The notes beneath the pieces were generated by a model. That model did no database searches, had not been told where the DNA came from, and saw only the letters and a list, made by a program, of their open reading frames with translations. Shown piece by piece: positions 45,649 through 56,200 of a stretch of DNA of 64,000 nucleotides. The translations under genes were made by a program, and so were the position numbers. This DNA is from Cellulomonas fimi ATCC 484. Lineage in GTDB: Bacteria > Actinomycetota > Actinomycetes > Actinomycetales > Cellulomonadaceae. Position 1 is the stretch's first letter. Every line of letters starts with the position of its first letter. The stretch spans positions 992,001-1,056,000 of the forward strand of contig NC_015514.1 in assembly GCF_000212695.1 (NCBI RefSeq). Reading direction: 5' to 3'.

Positions 45649-47187
45649 ATGTCGACCTCCTTCCCCTGGCTGACCGCGCTGGTCGTGCTTCCCGTCCTCG
45701 GAGCGGTCGCCCTGTGGGCGCTGCCCGCGGGGTGGCGCGGCCGGACGCGCGCCGTGGCGCTCGGGTTCGCCCTCGCCGAGCTGCTGCTCGGCGTCGGCGC
45801 GCTGCTGGCGTTCGACACCGCGGACGCCGCCACGCACCAGCTGCTCGAGACGCACTCGTGGATCCCCGCGCTCGGGGTGTCCTACGCCGTCGGCGTCGAC
45901 GGCGTCGGCCTCGCGCTCGTCCTCATGTCCGTGCTGCTCGTGCCGCTCGTGGTGCTCGCGGCGTGGCGCGAGCAGGGCTCCGTGGACGCCCCGACCGACC
46001 GGCTCCGCCAGTACCTGGCACTCGTCCTGCTGCTCGAGGCGTTCATCGTCGTGGTGTTCGCCGCGCGGGACGTGTTCCTGTTCTACGTCGTCTTCGAGGC
46101 GATGCTCATCCCGGTCTACTTCATGATCGGGATGTTCGGCGGCGAGCAGCGGCGCTACGCGGCCGTGAAGTTCCTGCTCTACTCGCTCGCGGGCGGGCTC
46201 ATCATGCTCGTGGGCGTCATCGCGCTGTACCTCAACGGCCCGCGCGGCGCCGACGGCTTCCTCACCGCCAACCTCACGGGCCTCGAGCTCGACCCGACCC
46301 TGCAGAAGTGGCTGTTCCTCGCGTTCTTCGTCGCGTTCGCGATCAAGGCGCCGATGTTCCCCGTGCACACGTGGCTCCCCGACGCCGCCCAGCAGGCGCC
46401 CGCCGGCACGTCGACGCTGCTGGTCGGCGTGCTCGACAAGGTCGGCACGTTCGGGATGCTCACCCTGTGCCTGCCGCTGTTCCCCGACGCGTCCCGGTGG
46501 GCCGCACCGGTGGTCATCGTGCTCGCGGTCGTCTCGATCCTCTACGGCGCGCTGCTCGCGATCGGGCAGAAGGACCTCATGCGGCTCGTCGCGTACACGT
46601 CGGTGTCGCACTTCGGGTTCATCGTCCTCGGCATCTTCGCGTTCTCCGCGACGTCGATCGCCGGCTCGTCGTTCTACATGGTCAACCACGGGCTCTCGAC
46701 GGGCGGGCTGTTCCTGCTCGTCGGCTTCCTCGCCGCCCGGCGCGGGTCGCAGCAGATCGCCGACTTCGGCGGCCTGCAGAAGGTCGTGCCGGTCCTCGCC
46801 GGGACGTTCCTCGTCGTCGGCCTGTCGGCGCTGTCGCTGCCGGGCCTGTCGACGTTCGTCAGCGAGTTCCTCGTCATCGTCGGCACGTTCACGCGGCACC
46901 CCGCGGCCGCGATCGTGTCCACGCTCGGTGTCGTGCTCGCCGCGATCTACGTGCTGTGGACCTACCAGCGGGTCTTCACGGGTCCGGTGCGCGACGAGCT
47001 CCGCGCGACGCCCGACCTCGGCACGCGCGAGCGCTGGGTCGTCGGGCCGCTCATCGCGGCGATGCTCGTGCTCGGCGTCGTGCCCGGCCCGGCCCTCGAC
47101 CTCGTGCGACCGCCCGCCGACACCACGCTCCAGCAGCTCGGCTTCCCGATGCCGGTCGACGGCGCCCAGGAAGGGAACGACCAGTGA
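45649..47187 (+). CDS. nuoM: NADH-quinone oxidoreductase subunit M
   Basis: A 512-residue proton-pumping subunit. Signatures are YAVGVDGVGLALVLMSVLLVP, FYVVFEAMLIPVYFMIGMFG with the key Glu, and KAPMFPVHTWLPDAAQQAPA. About fourteen helices are predicted. The stop overlaps the nuoN start (GTGA). Confidence 0.97.
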   Translation: MSTSFPWLTALVVLPVLGAVALWALPAGWRGRTRAVALGFALAELLLGVGALLAFDTADAATHQLLETHSWIPALGVSYAVGVDGVGLALVLMSVLLVPLVVLAAWREQGSVDAPTDRLRQYLALVLLLEAFIVVVFAARDVFLFYVVFEAMLIPVYFMIGMFGGEQRRYAAVKFLLYSLAGGLIMLVGVIALYLNGPRGADGFLTANLTGLELDPTLQKWLFLAFFVAFAIKAPMFPVHTWLPDAAQQAPAGTSTLLVGVLDKVGTFGMLTLCLPLFPDASRWAAPVVIVLAVVSILYGALLAIGQKDLMRLVAYTSVSHFGFIVLGIFAFSATSIAGSSFYMVNHGLSTGGLFLLVGFLAARRGSQQIADFGGLQKVVPVLAGTFLVVGLSALSLPGLSTFVSEFLVIVGTFTRHPAAAIVSTLGVVLAAIYVLWTYQRVFTGPVRDELRATPDLGTRERWVVGPLIAAMLVLGVVPGPALDLVRPPADTTLQQLGFPMPVDGAQEGNDQ

Positions 47188-48926
47188 ACGAGTTCACCGC
47201 GCCCGACGTCCCGTGGACGCTGCTGAGCCCGGCGCTCATCGTCCTGCTCGCCGCGGTCGTCGGCGTGCTCGTCGAGGCGTTCGTGCCCGCGCGCGTGCGC
47301 CGGACCGTCCAGGTGTCCCTCGCGCTCGGCTCGACCGCCGCCGCGCTCGTCGCGGTCGCAGCCCTGTGGCAGGGCGTGTCGGCCGACGGTGGCACGGCCG
47401 TGCTCGGCGGCTCGCTCGTCGTCGACGGGCCGACGCTCGTCCTGCAGGGCACGATCGCGCTGCTCGCGCTCCTGTCGATCCTCGTCGTGGCCGACCGCAC
47501 CGACACCGGCGAGGACGCGTTCGCGCCGTCCGCCGCGGCCGTGCCCGGCTCCGACTACGAGGAGGTCGCGCGTCGCCGCGGACTGCAGCAGACCGAGGTG
47601 TACCCGCTGCTGCTGTTCGCCGTCGGCGGCATGCTGGTCTTCCCCGCCGCGGGTGACCTGCTGACGCTGTTCGTCGCGCTCGAGGTCCTCTCGCTCCCGC
47701 TGTACCTGCTCACCGGCATGGCGCGCCGTCGTCGCCTGCTGTCGCAGGAGGCGGCCATGAAGTACTTCCTGCTGGGCGCGTTCGCGTCCGCGCTCATGCT
47801 GTTCGGCATCGGGCTCGTCTACGGCTACAGCGGCTCCCTGCGGTACTCCGAGATCGCCGAGCAGACGCTCCAGGTCAGCGGCGCCGACACCGTGCTGCTC
47901 GTCGGCTCGGTCCTCGTCCTGTCCGGCCTGCTGTTCAAGGTCGGGGCCGTGCCGTTCCACACGTGGACGCCCGACGTCTACCAGGGTGCCCCCACCCCGA
48001 TCACGGGCTTCATGGCCGCATGCACCAAGGTCGCCGCGTTCGGTGCGCTGCTGCGCCTCGTCTACGTCGTGCTGCCCGAGCTCGAGTGGGACCTGTCCGT
48101 CGTGCTGTGGGCCGTCGCGATCGCCACCATGGTCGTCGGCACCGTCGCGGCGCTCGTGCAGACCGACATCAAGCGCGTCCTGGCCTACTCCTCGATCGCG
48201 CACGCCGGGTTCATCCTCACGGGCGTCGTCGCGCTCGACTCCTCCGCGATCCCGGCCGTGCTGTTCTACCTCCTGGTCTACGGCGCCGGGACGGTCGGCG
48301 CCTTCGGGATCGTCTGGCTCGTGCGCGAGCGTGCGGCAGGCACCGACGACGAGCCCGGGCCGGTCCTGGGCGAGGCGACCCGGCTGTCCCAGTGGGCAGG
48401 TCTCGGTCGCAGCCACCCGGTGCTGGCCGTGACGTTCGCGCTGTTCCTCCTGTCGTTCGCGGGCATCCCGCTCACGGCGGGCTTCATCGGGAAGTTCGCG
48501 GTGTTCTCCGCCGCCGTCGAGGGCGGCGCCTGGCCGCTCGCCGTCGTGGGTGTGCTCTCCTCCGCCGCGGCCGCGTTCTTCTACGTCCGCATCATCGTGC
48601 TCATGTTCTTCGGCGGTGCCCCGGGCGACGGGACGCACGACGGCGCGGAGCACGTCGGCGCCGCCACGGCGGCAGGCCCGGACGAGGCGGCCGAGGTCGG
48701 GCTCGCGGACTCCTCGGCCGCCCCCGCGGGCGTGCCCGCGCCGGCGACGGGAGCCGCGACCGCGACGCTCGTCGAGGCACGCACGGCGACCACCACCACG
48801 GTCGTCGGCAGCGAGGGGTTCGCGCTCGTCGCGATCGCGGTGTGCGCCGTGGTGACCGTGCTGCTCGGCGTGCTGCCCTCGCCCGTCCTCGACCTCGTCA
48901 CCGAGGTGTCGCAGCTGCTGCCGTGA
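47184..48926 (+). CDS. nuoN: NADH-quinone oxidoreductase subunit N
   Basis: A 580-residue antiporter-like subunit closing the operon. Signatures are LFVALEVLSLPLYLLTGMARR, the Lys in LLFKVGAVPFHTWTPDVYQGAP and VQTDIKRVLAYSSIAHAGF. Between the last two helices lies an unusual loop of about 65 residues (GDGTHDGAEHVGAATAAG onward), Ala/Thr-rich. The first extra loop, TDTGEDAFAPSAAAVPG, is common in actinobacteria. GTG at 47184. Confidence 0.96.
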   Translation: MNEFTAPDVPWTLLSPALIVLLAAVVGVLVEAFVPARVRRTVQVSLALGSTAAALVAVAALWQGVSADGGTAVLGGSLVVDGPTLVLQGTIALLALLSILVVADRTDTGEDAFAPSAAAVPGSDYEEVARRRGLQQTEVYPLLLFAVGGMLVFPAAGDLLTLFVALEVLSLPLYLLTGMARRRRLLSQEAAMKYFLLGAFASALMLFGIGLVYGYSGSLRYSEIAEQTLQVSGADTVLLVGSVLVLSGLLFKVGAVPFHTWTPDVYQGAPTPITGFMAACTKVAAFGALLRLVYVVLPELEWDLSVVLWAVAIATMVVGTVAALVQTDIKRVLAYSSIAHAGFILTGVVALDSSAIPAVLFYLLVYGAGTVGAFGIVWLVRERAAGTDDEPGPVLGEATRLSQWAGLGRSHPVLAVTFALFLLSFAGIPLTAGFIGKFAVFSAAVEGGAWPLAVVGVLSSAAAAFFYVRIIVLMFFGGAPGDGTHDGAEHVGAATAAGPDEAAEVGLADSSAAPAGVPAPATGAATATLVEARTATTTTVVGSEGFALVAIAVCAVVTVLLGVLPSPVLDLVTEVSQLLP

Positions 48927-49002
48927 CGCGGGTGAGACCCACGCAACCCCGACGGGACCGACCGTCCGGCGGGGCGTGTCGGGCGCACCGCCGCGGGGAA
49001 GA

Positions 49003-49008
49003 TAGGTT
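49003..49008 (+). promoter_or_regulatory. -10 hexamer TAGGTT, leaderless start of polyprenyl synthase
   Basis: TAGGTT with a 6-nt gap (CGTGCC) to GTG at 49015, so the synthase has its own promoter apart from the nuo operon ending 89 nt upstream. Confidence 0.5.
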
Positions 49009-49014
49009 CGTGCC

Positions 49015-50019
49015 GTGACGACCACGACCGCCATCTCGCTGGCGGACCCCGCACTGAGCGCACGTCTGACGGAGCGGCTCGCCCTCGTCGAGGAGCGGCT
49101 GCGCGACGCCGTGACGCACGCCGACCAGCTCGCCGACGACGCCGCCCGCCACCTGGTCAACGCCGGTGGCAAGCGCCTGCGCCCGCTGCTCACGCTCCTC
49201 ACGGCCGAGCTGGGCGACGGGTCGCGGCGCGAGGTCGTCGACGCGGCGACCGTCGTGGAGCTCACGCACCTCGCGACCCTGTACCACGACGACGTCATGG
49301 ACTCCGCGCCCCTGCGGCGCGGCGCCCCGAGCGCGCACGAGGTCTGGGGCAACTCCGTCGCGATCCTCACGGGCGACCTGCTGTTCGCGCGCGCGTCCGC
49401 GACCGTCGCCGGGCTCGGCCCCGACGCCGTGCGGATCCAGGCCGCCACGTTCGAGCGCCTCTGCCTCGGCCAGCTCCACGAGACCGTGGGCCCGCGCCCC
49501 GGCGAGGACCCCGTCGCGCACTACCTCCAGGTGCTCGCCGACAAGACGGCCTCGCTCGTCGCGACGTCGGCCCGGTTCGGCGCGATGTTCGCAGGCTGCC
49601 GGCCCGACGTCGTGCGCACGGTCACCGGCTTCGGCGAGAAGCTCGGGGTCGCCTTCCAGCTCGCCGACGACGTCATCGACCTGACGTCCGACGGGACGCT
49701 CACGGGCAAGACGCCCGGGACCGACCTGCGCGAGCGCGTCCCGACGATGCCGGCGCTCCTGCTGCGCGCCCGCGCCGCGACCGACGCCGACCCCGCCGAC
49801 CGTGCGCTCGTCGCGCAGCTCGACGCCGACCTCACCGACGACGACGCGCTCGCCGCGGCGGTCGCCGCGCTGCGCTCGCACCCGGTCGTCGCCGAGACGC
49901 GCGAGCGGGCCGTCGCGCTGGCGCGTGAGGCCGTCGACGAGCTCGCGCCGCTGCCCGCGGGACCGGTCCGCGAGGCCCTCGTCGCGTTCGCCGACGCGCT
50001 CGTCGACCGCGCGTCCTGA
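49015..50019 (+). CDS. Polyprenyl diphosphate synthase (menaquinone side chain)
   Basis: A 334-residue trans-prenyltransferase. It shows GGKRLRPLLTLL, the first Asp-rich motif YHDDVMDSAPLRRGAPS and the second FQLADDVIDLTSD, plus the GKTPGTDLRE loop. Small residues ahead of the first motif (LTHLATLYHDD) permit a long product, as in heptaprenyl to nonaprenyl synthases. Chain length cannot be fixed from sequence. Location beside nuo and men genes argues for a menaquinone tail role. GTG is set by the TAGGTT hexamer. Confidence 0.92.
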   Translation: MTTTTAISLADPALSARLTERLALVEERLRDAVTHADQLADDAARHLVNAGGKRLRPLLTLLTAELGDGSRREVVDAATVVELTHLATLYHDDVMDSAPLRRGAPSAHEVWGNSVAILTGDLLFARASATVAGLGPDAVRIQAATFERLCLGQLHETVGPRPGEDPVAHYLQVLADKTASLVATSARFGAMFAGCRPDVVRTVTGFGEKLGVAFQLADDVIDLTSDGTLTGKTPGTDLRERVPTMPALLLRARAATDADPADRALVAQLDADLTDDDALAAAVAALRSHPVVAETRERAVALAREAVDELAPLPAGPVREALVAFADALVDRAS

Positions 50020-50241
50020 GCACCGGGGCGCGGGTCGGCGGCTCAGCCGCCGCGCGTCCGCCGCGCTCTCGTCGTACGCCCGCCGCGCCCTCCGTCGTCG
50101 GGCGCGTGCGGGTCGCCGACGCCCGATCGGAGCATGCCGTCGCCCGGTATGCGTGACCTGCGCAGGACGGTGCGGACGGGGTCGCGTGGCATCTGGCACC
50201 ATGGCCGCGCGGACCCGCCCGAGGCCGCGACGGAGGTCACG

Positions 50242-52230
50242 GTGAGCACGCCCCCCCACGCACCGGTCACGTGCCCGGTGTGCGCCGTCCAGGCCGATCC
50301 CGGCACCCAGTTCTGCGGCTGGTGCGGAGCGCCCATTCCCGCGGCGCACGCGACCGCGACCGGCGCGGTGCCGCCCGCCGCGGCGTACGCGCCGACGGAC
50401 GGTGCCGTCGCTCCCGTCGTCCCCTCGTCGCCTGCCCCTGCCGGTCAGGTCGCGCCCAGCGCGCCCGTCGTACCCGTCGCGCCGCCGATCGTGACCGCCG
50501 CTCCGCCCGGGCCCGTCCCCGTCGCGCCGCCGACCAAGCCCGCGCCCGGCGCGGGGCCGGGCCTCGCGCCGCCGCCCCCGCCCTCACCGACGACGCCGCA
50601 GCCCGCGCCGGCGCCCCGCACCGCGCCGCCCTCGCCCTCGGCCGGCGGGTCCGTCGCGGTGACACCCGGCGACGTCGCTCCCGTCTCGCGGCGCCTGCTC
50701 GCGTACCTCGTCGACGGGGCCCTGATCGGGGTCGTGTACGGCCTCGGCACGGTCGTCGCCCTCGCGACGGTCGACGCCACGGGGCGTCCGTCGCCGCTCG
50801 CGTTCCTGCCGCCGGTGCTCGCGGTGCTCATCGGCATCGGCCAGTGGGTCGCCGAGTCGACCACGGGGGCGACCGTCGGCGGCGCGCTGCTCGGCATCCG
50901 CACCGTCTCCGCACGGACGGGGCTGCCCGCGGGCCTCCTCGCGGTGCTGCTGCGCAACCTCGTCGTCGCCGCCGGCTCGCTGGCGTGCGGCATCGGCCAG
51001 GTCGTCGTCGTGCTGTCCGGCCTCTGGGACCGGGAGCCGGCCCAGCGCGGCTGGCACGACAAGGCCGCGGGGACGCTCGTCCTGCGCGCGGCGGCGGCAC
51101 GTCGTCCGCGCCCCGCGGCAGCCGGGACCGGGGCCTGGGACTCGGCGGTCGCCCGCGCGGTCGAGCCGCGCGCCGTGGGACCGATGCCGTCCTCGGCGCC
51201 GCCGTCCGCTGCCGTGCCGCCCGGCCCGGTCGTGCCGCCCGTCACCTCCGTCCCGGGGGCGTCCTCACCCGGCACCGCCCCCGAGGCGCACCGTGCGGGC
51301 GGCGCCCACGCCGCTGCCGCGCCGAGCACGGAGGCGGTGGACGTCGTCCGGCCCGCGCCCGTCGACGCGTCGGCCCTGGCCGGCCCCGCAGCCGCGCCGC
51401 ATCCCGCCGAGGACCCGCTCATCGACGCCGTGCCCGGTCTCGCGCCCCAGGGCGCCCCGGCCGGCGCCCCGGCGTCCTCGGGGCCGCTCATCGACAGCAT
51501 CCCGGTCGCCACCGCACCGGTGCCGACCGCCGCCGTGCGGCGCGAGCGCACCGAGGCGCCGATCGACACCACCGCCGTGCCGCTCGTCGAGCTGCCGCCG
51601 CGCCGCGACCGGCCGTCGTCGGCTCCTGCCACGGGCTTCCCGAGCACCGCGCCGGCAGCGCCCGACGCAGCCGCAGGAGGTGCCGCGGGGACGTCGGGCG
51701 CCGACGCGCCCGCCCCGCCCGCAACCGGGGAGGGTGCGGCGGGTCGGCCGAACCCGGTGATGCCGCCTCCTGCACCGCTCGCACCTGCGGGCGCGGGCTC
51801 GTTCGAGGGGTCCCGACCCGCGGCAGGCCCCGCTGGGGACGCCGCCGCGACCGGGCTCGGGGACCTCGAGCACACGCGGCTGCGCGACGCGGGCCCGATC
51901 CCGCGCGCCGCGGCCCTACGGCTCGTGCTCGACACCGGCGAGCGCGTCGACGTCACCGGGGACGGGCTCGTGGGGCGCAGCCCCGCTCCCGAGCCGGGCG
52001 TCGAGCACGTCGTCGCCGTCGCCGACCGGTCGGTCTCCAAGGTGCACCTCGCGTTCGGCGTCGACCCCGCGGGCGGGCTGTGGGTCATGGACCGCGGGTC
52101 GACCAACGGCACGTTCCTCGTCGGCCCCGACGGTTCCGGCACGGCCCTGACGCCGGGGACACGGGGTGTCGTCGAGGCGGGCTGGACCGTCCGCTTCGGT
52201 GAGCGCAGCGCGCGCGTCGAGCGCGCCTGA
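50242..52230 (+). CDS. Zinc-ribbon / RDD membrane / FHA domain protein
   Basis: A 662-residue multidomain protein. It has a zinc ribbon at residues 8-30 (CPVCAVQADPGTQFCGWCG), a Pro/Ala-rich linker to about residue 145, an RDD membrane domain (SRRLLAYLVDGALIGVVYGL ... GWHDKAAGTLV, about 150-290), a 230-residue Pro/Ala linker, and a C-terminal FHA domain that reads phospho-threonine (DGLVGRSPAP, DRSVSKVHLAFGV, VMDRGSTNGTFLVG). GTG at 50242 has GGAGG 5 nt upstream. It precedes a PP2C phosphatase gene, and a shorter relative lies at 63245, so the two bracket the ESX genes. Likely a phosphorylation-dependent membrane scaffold (inference). Confidence 0.85.
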   Translation: MSTPPHAPVTCPVCAVQADPGTQFCGWCGAPIPAAHATATGAVPPAAAYAPTDGAVAPVVPSSPAPAGQVAPSAPVVPVAPPIVTAAPPGPVPVAPPTKPAPGAGPGLAPPPPPSPTTPQPAPAPRTAPPSPSAGGSVAVTPGDVAPVSRRLLAYLVDGALIGVVYGLGTVVALATVDATGRPSPLAFLPPVLAVLIGIGQWVAESTTGATVGGALLGIRTVSARTGLPAGLLAVLLRNLVVAAGSLACGIGQVVVVLSGLWDREPAQRGWHDKAAGTLVLRAAAARRPRPAAAGTGAWDSAVARAVEPRAVGPMPSSAPPSAAVPPGPVVPPVTSVPGASSPGTAPEAHRAGGAHAAAAPSTEAVDVVRPAPVDASALAGPAAAPHPAEDPLIDAVPGLAPQGAPAGAPASSGPLIDSIPVATAPVPTAAVRRERTEAPIDTTAVPLVELPPRRDRPSSAPATGFPSTAPAAPDAAAGGAAGTSGADAPAPPATGEGAAGRPNPVMPPPAPLAPAGAGSFEGSRPAAGPAGDAAATGLGDLEHTRLRDAGPIPRAAALRLVLDTGERVDVTGDGLVGRSPAPEPGVEHVVAVADRSVSKVHLAFGVDPAGGLWVMDRGSTNGTFLVGPDGSGTALTPGTRGVVEAGWTVRFGERSARVERA

Positions 52231-52372
52231 GCAGCGGCTGTGCGCGCCGTCTCCCGCCGGGGGACGGTGGCACGCACGGCGGCTCGCCGACCCGTAGCAT
52301 GAGCGCGGCGGCCAGCCCGGTCGCCCTCCCGACGGCGGGCCCGGTCGGGAGCGAGCCCCGCGCGAGGTGGTC

Positions 52373-53137
52373 GTGACGGCGACGTCGGACGAGTCGGTCC
52401 AGCCGGCCGTGGCGGGCGTGCGGGTCGACGTGGGGGTCGCGACGGCGACGGGTCGCCGGGACTCCAACGAGGACTCGGTCCTCGCCGAGGGCGGCGTCTA
52501 CGTCGTCGCGGACGGCATGGGCGGGCACGACGCAGGCGAGGTCGCCTCCGCGACGGCCGTCGGGACGCTGCGCGCACTGGTCGGGACCGTCCCCGAGCTG
52601 TCGCAGGTCGTCGACGTGCTGCGCGGAGCGCACGAACGGGTGCGCGACCTCCCGTCGCACTCGTCGCGACGCCCCGGCACGACGGTGACGGGTGTCGTCC
52701 TGACCGAGCACGAGGGCCTGCCCTGCTGGATCGTCCTCAACGTCGGCGACTCCCGCACCTACCGGATGGTGGGCGGCGTGCTCGAGCAGATCACGACGGA
52801 CCACTCCGAGATCGCCCTGCTCGTCGCGCGGGGCCTCGTGCCCGCCGACGTCGCCGCCCGGCACCCCCGTCGCCACGTCGTCACGCGCGTGCTCGGGGGC
52901 GGGGCGAGCGAGGTGGAGCCCGACGTGTGGCTGTTCCCCGTGAGCCCGGGCGACCGGATGCTCGCCTGCTCGGACGGCCTGACCGACGAGCTCACCGACC
53001 GCCGCATCCAGGCGGAGCTGCGCGCAGCCGACGGTGCCCAGGAGGCCGCGGACCGGCTGGTGGCCGCGGCGTTGTCCGCGGGAGGCCACGACAACGTGAC
53101 CGTCGTCGTGGTGGACGCGACCGTCCCGCGTCGCTGA
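52373..53137 (+). CDS. PP2C-family Ser/Thr protein phosphatase
   Basis: A 254-residue metal-dependent phosphatase. It shows RRDSNEDSVLAE, VVADGMGGHDAGEVAS (metal-binding Asp/Gly), VLNVGDSRTYRM, ACSDGLTDELTD and GGHDNVTVVVVDA. It has only the catalytic domain, as in Stp/PrpC-type enzymes, and is cytosolic. GTG at 52373 is chosen because GAGGTGG precedes it; GTG at 52367 is possible. A TAGCAT hexamer at 52295-52300 could be its -10. Following the FHA protein, it probably reverses a Thr kinase encoded elsewhere. Confidence 0.92.
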   Translation: MTATSDESVQPAVAGVRVDVGVATATGRRDSNEDSVLAEGGVYVVADGMGGHDAGEVASATAVGTLRALVGTVPELSQVVDVLRGAHERVRDLPSHSSRRPGTTVTGVVLTEHEGLPCWIVLNVGDSRTYRMVGGVLEQITTDHSEIALLVARGLVPADVAARHPRRHVVTRVLGGGASEVEPDVWLFPVSPGDRMLACSDGLTDELTDRRIQAELRAADGAQEAADRLVAAALSAGGHDNVTVVVVDATVPRR

Positions 53138-53274
53138 CGCCGGTCACCTCCTGCTCGACCGCGGAGCCGACGTGACCCGCACGCGGGTGCCTCGGCCCAC
53201 CCGTGCGCGTCTGCGCTCCCGCCGGCCCGACCCGACCGCGCGCCCGCGTGCGGCGGACGCGCGGTGCCCGGGCG

Positions 53275-56200
53275 TCAGGTGGTCGGCGGGCTCCAGACGA
53301 GCTGGACCACCTGCCGGCCACGGTCGCGCGTGACGAGCTGGGCGCGGCCGGGGACGGACGGCACGGGCTTCGCGCCGCCGATGAGCGCGCCCTCGTCCGG
53401 GCTGCCGGACAGCACGATGCCAGGTGCCGCGAGGTCGCGCAGCGACTGCAGGACGGGCTCGTACAGCGCGCGGCCGGCACCACCGGTGCGGCGTGCGACG
53501 ACGAGGTGCAGCCCGACGTCGCCGGCCTGCGCGAGCAGCGGGACGAGCGCGGCGACGGGGTTGCCCATGCTGGTCGCGACGAGGTCGTAGTCGTCGACGA
53601 GCACGTACACCTCGGCGCCGGACCACCACGAGCGCGTGCGGAGCTGCTGGGCCGTGACGTCCGGCCCGGGCAGGCGGGTCCGCAGGTACGCGGCGAGGTC
53701 GGACAGCTCGGAGGTCGCCTGCTCCTGCGTGGTGAGGTACCCGGCGAGGTAGTCCGCCGGGATCTCCCCGAGCAGCGAGCGGCGCAGGTCGACGGCGAAG
53801 ATCTGCGCCTCGGCCGGCGTGTGCAGGCGCTGGATCTCGCTGGCCACGGACCGCAGGAAGGCCGACTTGCCCGAGCCGCCGTCGCCGAACAGGTAGAGGT
53901 GGTCCTCCTCGCGCAGGTCGACGCCGACGGGCGCGAGGGCGGCCTCGTCGACGCCGAGCAGGATCTGGCGCGTGTCGGCCGGGCTGGCGGCGCGCACCTG
54001 GTCGAGCGTGACCTGCTCCGGCAGGAGGCGCAGCTTCGGGCCGGGGCGGCCCGTCCAGGACTGCGTGAGGACCTGGACGAGGTGCGCGACGCCGTCGCCG
54101 ACCGTCTCGGGCGACGAGTCGCCGTCGACGCGGGGGAGCGCGGTGAGCACGTGGTGCTTGGACGCGACGAGGCCGCGGCCGGGGCGTCCCTTGGGCACGT
54201 TCGCGGCGACCTTGCGGTCGATCTCCGAGTCGCCCGTGTCGCCGAGCCGCAGCTCGATGCGGGTGCCGAACAGGTCCTTGACCTGCGAGCGGAAGTCCAT
54301 CCAGCGGGCGGCGGCGACGAGCAGGTGCACGCCGAACGTCAGGCCGCGACCGGCGAGCGTCTGCAGGCGCGCCTCGAGCTCGTCGAACTCCGCGCGGATG
54401 GTGCTCCACCCGTCGACGACGAGGAAGACGTCGCCGTAGCCGTCGTCGGCGAGGCCCTGCGCGCGGCGGGCGCGGTAGGTCTCGACGGAGTCGATGCCCT
54501 GCGCGCGGAAGTACCGCTCGCGCGCGTCGACGATGCCCTCGACCTCCGCGACGACACGACGCACCACGTCGGCCTCGGACCGGGTCGCGACGCCCGCGAC
54601 GTGCGGGGCGCGCGCGAGCGGCGCGAACGTGCCACCACCGAAGTCGAGCACGTAGAACTGCACCTCGAGCGGGGTGTGCGTGAGCGACAGGCCCGTGAGC
54701 ACCGACCGCAGGACCGTGCTCTTGCCCGAGCGCGGTCCGCCGACGACGGCCATGTGCCCGGCGGCGCCGGTCAGCTGCACGACGAGGTTCTCGCGGCGCT
54801 GCTCGAGCGGCCGGTCGACGATGCCGAGCGGCACGGTGAGCGCCCCGGCGCCCCGCCACGCGGGCGAGACGAGCCCGAGCTCGGGGTGGACCTGCAGGTC
54901 GGGCATGAGCTCGTCGTACGTCGACGGGACGATCAGCGGCGGCAGCCAGACCTGGTGCGCGGCCGGGCCGCGGCCCTTCATGCGCTGCACCGCGATGTCG
55001 AAGGTGGCGCGCTCCTCGGCGTCCGTCTCGACGACCTCGACGGGCTGCTCGTCGCGCACGGGGCTGAGCACGGGAGCGGCGGTGAACGACTCGATGCGCG
55101 CGCGGCCCGACGTCGTGCCGGCGGTGGACACGGAGCGTCGGCGGCCCTTGGGCGGCCCGGAGACGTACGACGCGCGGAACCGGACCATGGTCGTCGGGTC
55201 GGGCTTGAGGTAGCCGACACCGGGCACGGGCGGCAGCTCGTACGCGTCGGGCACGCCGAGCACCGTCCGCGACTCGGCGGCGGAGAACGTGCGCAGACCG
55301 ATGCGGTACGACAGGTGGGACTCCAGGCCGCGCAGGCGGCCCTCCTCGAGCCGCTGCGAGGACAGCAGCAGGTGCATCTGCAGCGACCGGCCCAGCCGTC
55401 CGATCGCGACGAACAGGTCGACGAACTCCGGCTTGGCGGTGAGCAGCTCGGAGAACTCGTCGGCGACGATGAGCAGCGCGGGGAGCGGGGCGAGGTCGGT
55501 GCGACCGTCGCGGCGCGCCTTCTCGTAGTCGGCGACGTTCGCGAAGTTGCCCGCTGAGCGCAGCAGCTCCTGACGGCGCACCATCTCGCCCTGCAGGGCG
55601 TCCTGCATGCGGTCGACGAGCGTGAGCTCCTCGCCGAGGTTGGTGATGATCGCGGAGACGTGCGGCATGTCCGCCATCCCGGCGAACGTGGCGCCACCCT
55701 TGAAGTCGACGAGGACGAAGTTCAGGTCCTCCGAGGAGTGCGTGAGCGCGAGCGCGAGCACCAGCGTGCGCAGCACCTCGGACTTGCCGGAGCCCGTGGC
55801 GCCGATGATGAGGCCGTGGGGCCCCATGCCCTGCTGCGCGGACTCCTTGATGTCGAGCGCGACGGGCTGGCCGCCGGGCGTGAGCCCGATCGGCACGCGC
55901 AGGCGGTCGCGCGCGAGCCGCGGCCGCCACGCGACGTCGAGGTCGAGGTCGCGGATGTCGCCGAGGCCGAGCAGGTCGACGAGCTCCGACGACACGGCCG
56001 GTCCCTCGTCGCCGCTGTCGTGCGAGTCGAGGTGCATGGGCAGCAGCCGCCGGGCCGCGGCCTCCGCGTCGACCACGGAGAGCTGGTCGGCGTCGAGGCG
56101 CGACGGCTCCGCCCCGAGGCGCAGCACGTCGACGGGCGCACGACGCACGCCGTCGCGCTCGACCGCCGTCCCGACGAGGAGCCGGAGCGTGCCCATGTCG

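Noticed and set aside
43611..45833. A 740-codon minus-strand frame opposite nuoL
   Set aside because: Shadow of the nuoL coding strand with Asp/Glu/Arg/His-rich content and no family motif.
52299..52376. A 26-codon upstream ORF overlapping the PP2C start by GTGA
   Set aside because: Its ATG overlaps the likely -10 TAGCAT, so it would not be in the transcript, and it has no ribosome site.
53171..53190. ACCCGC-AC-GCGGGT hairpin after the PP2C gene as a terminator
   Set aside because: The arms are only 6 bp with a 2-base loop too tight for a stable hairpin, so it was not listed.
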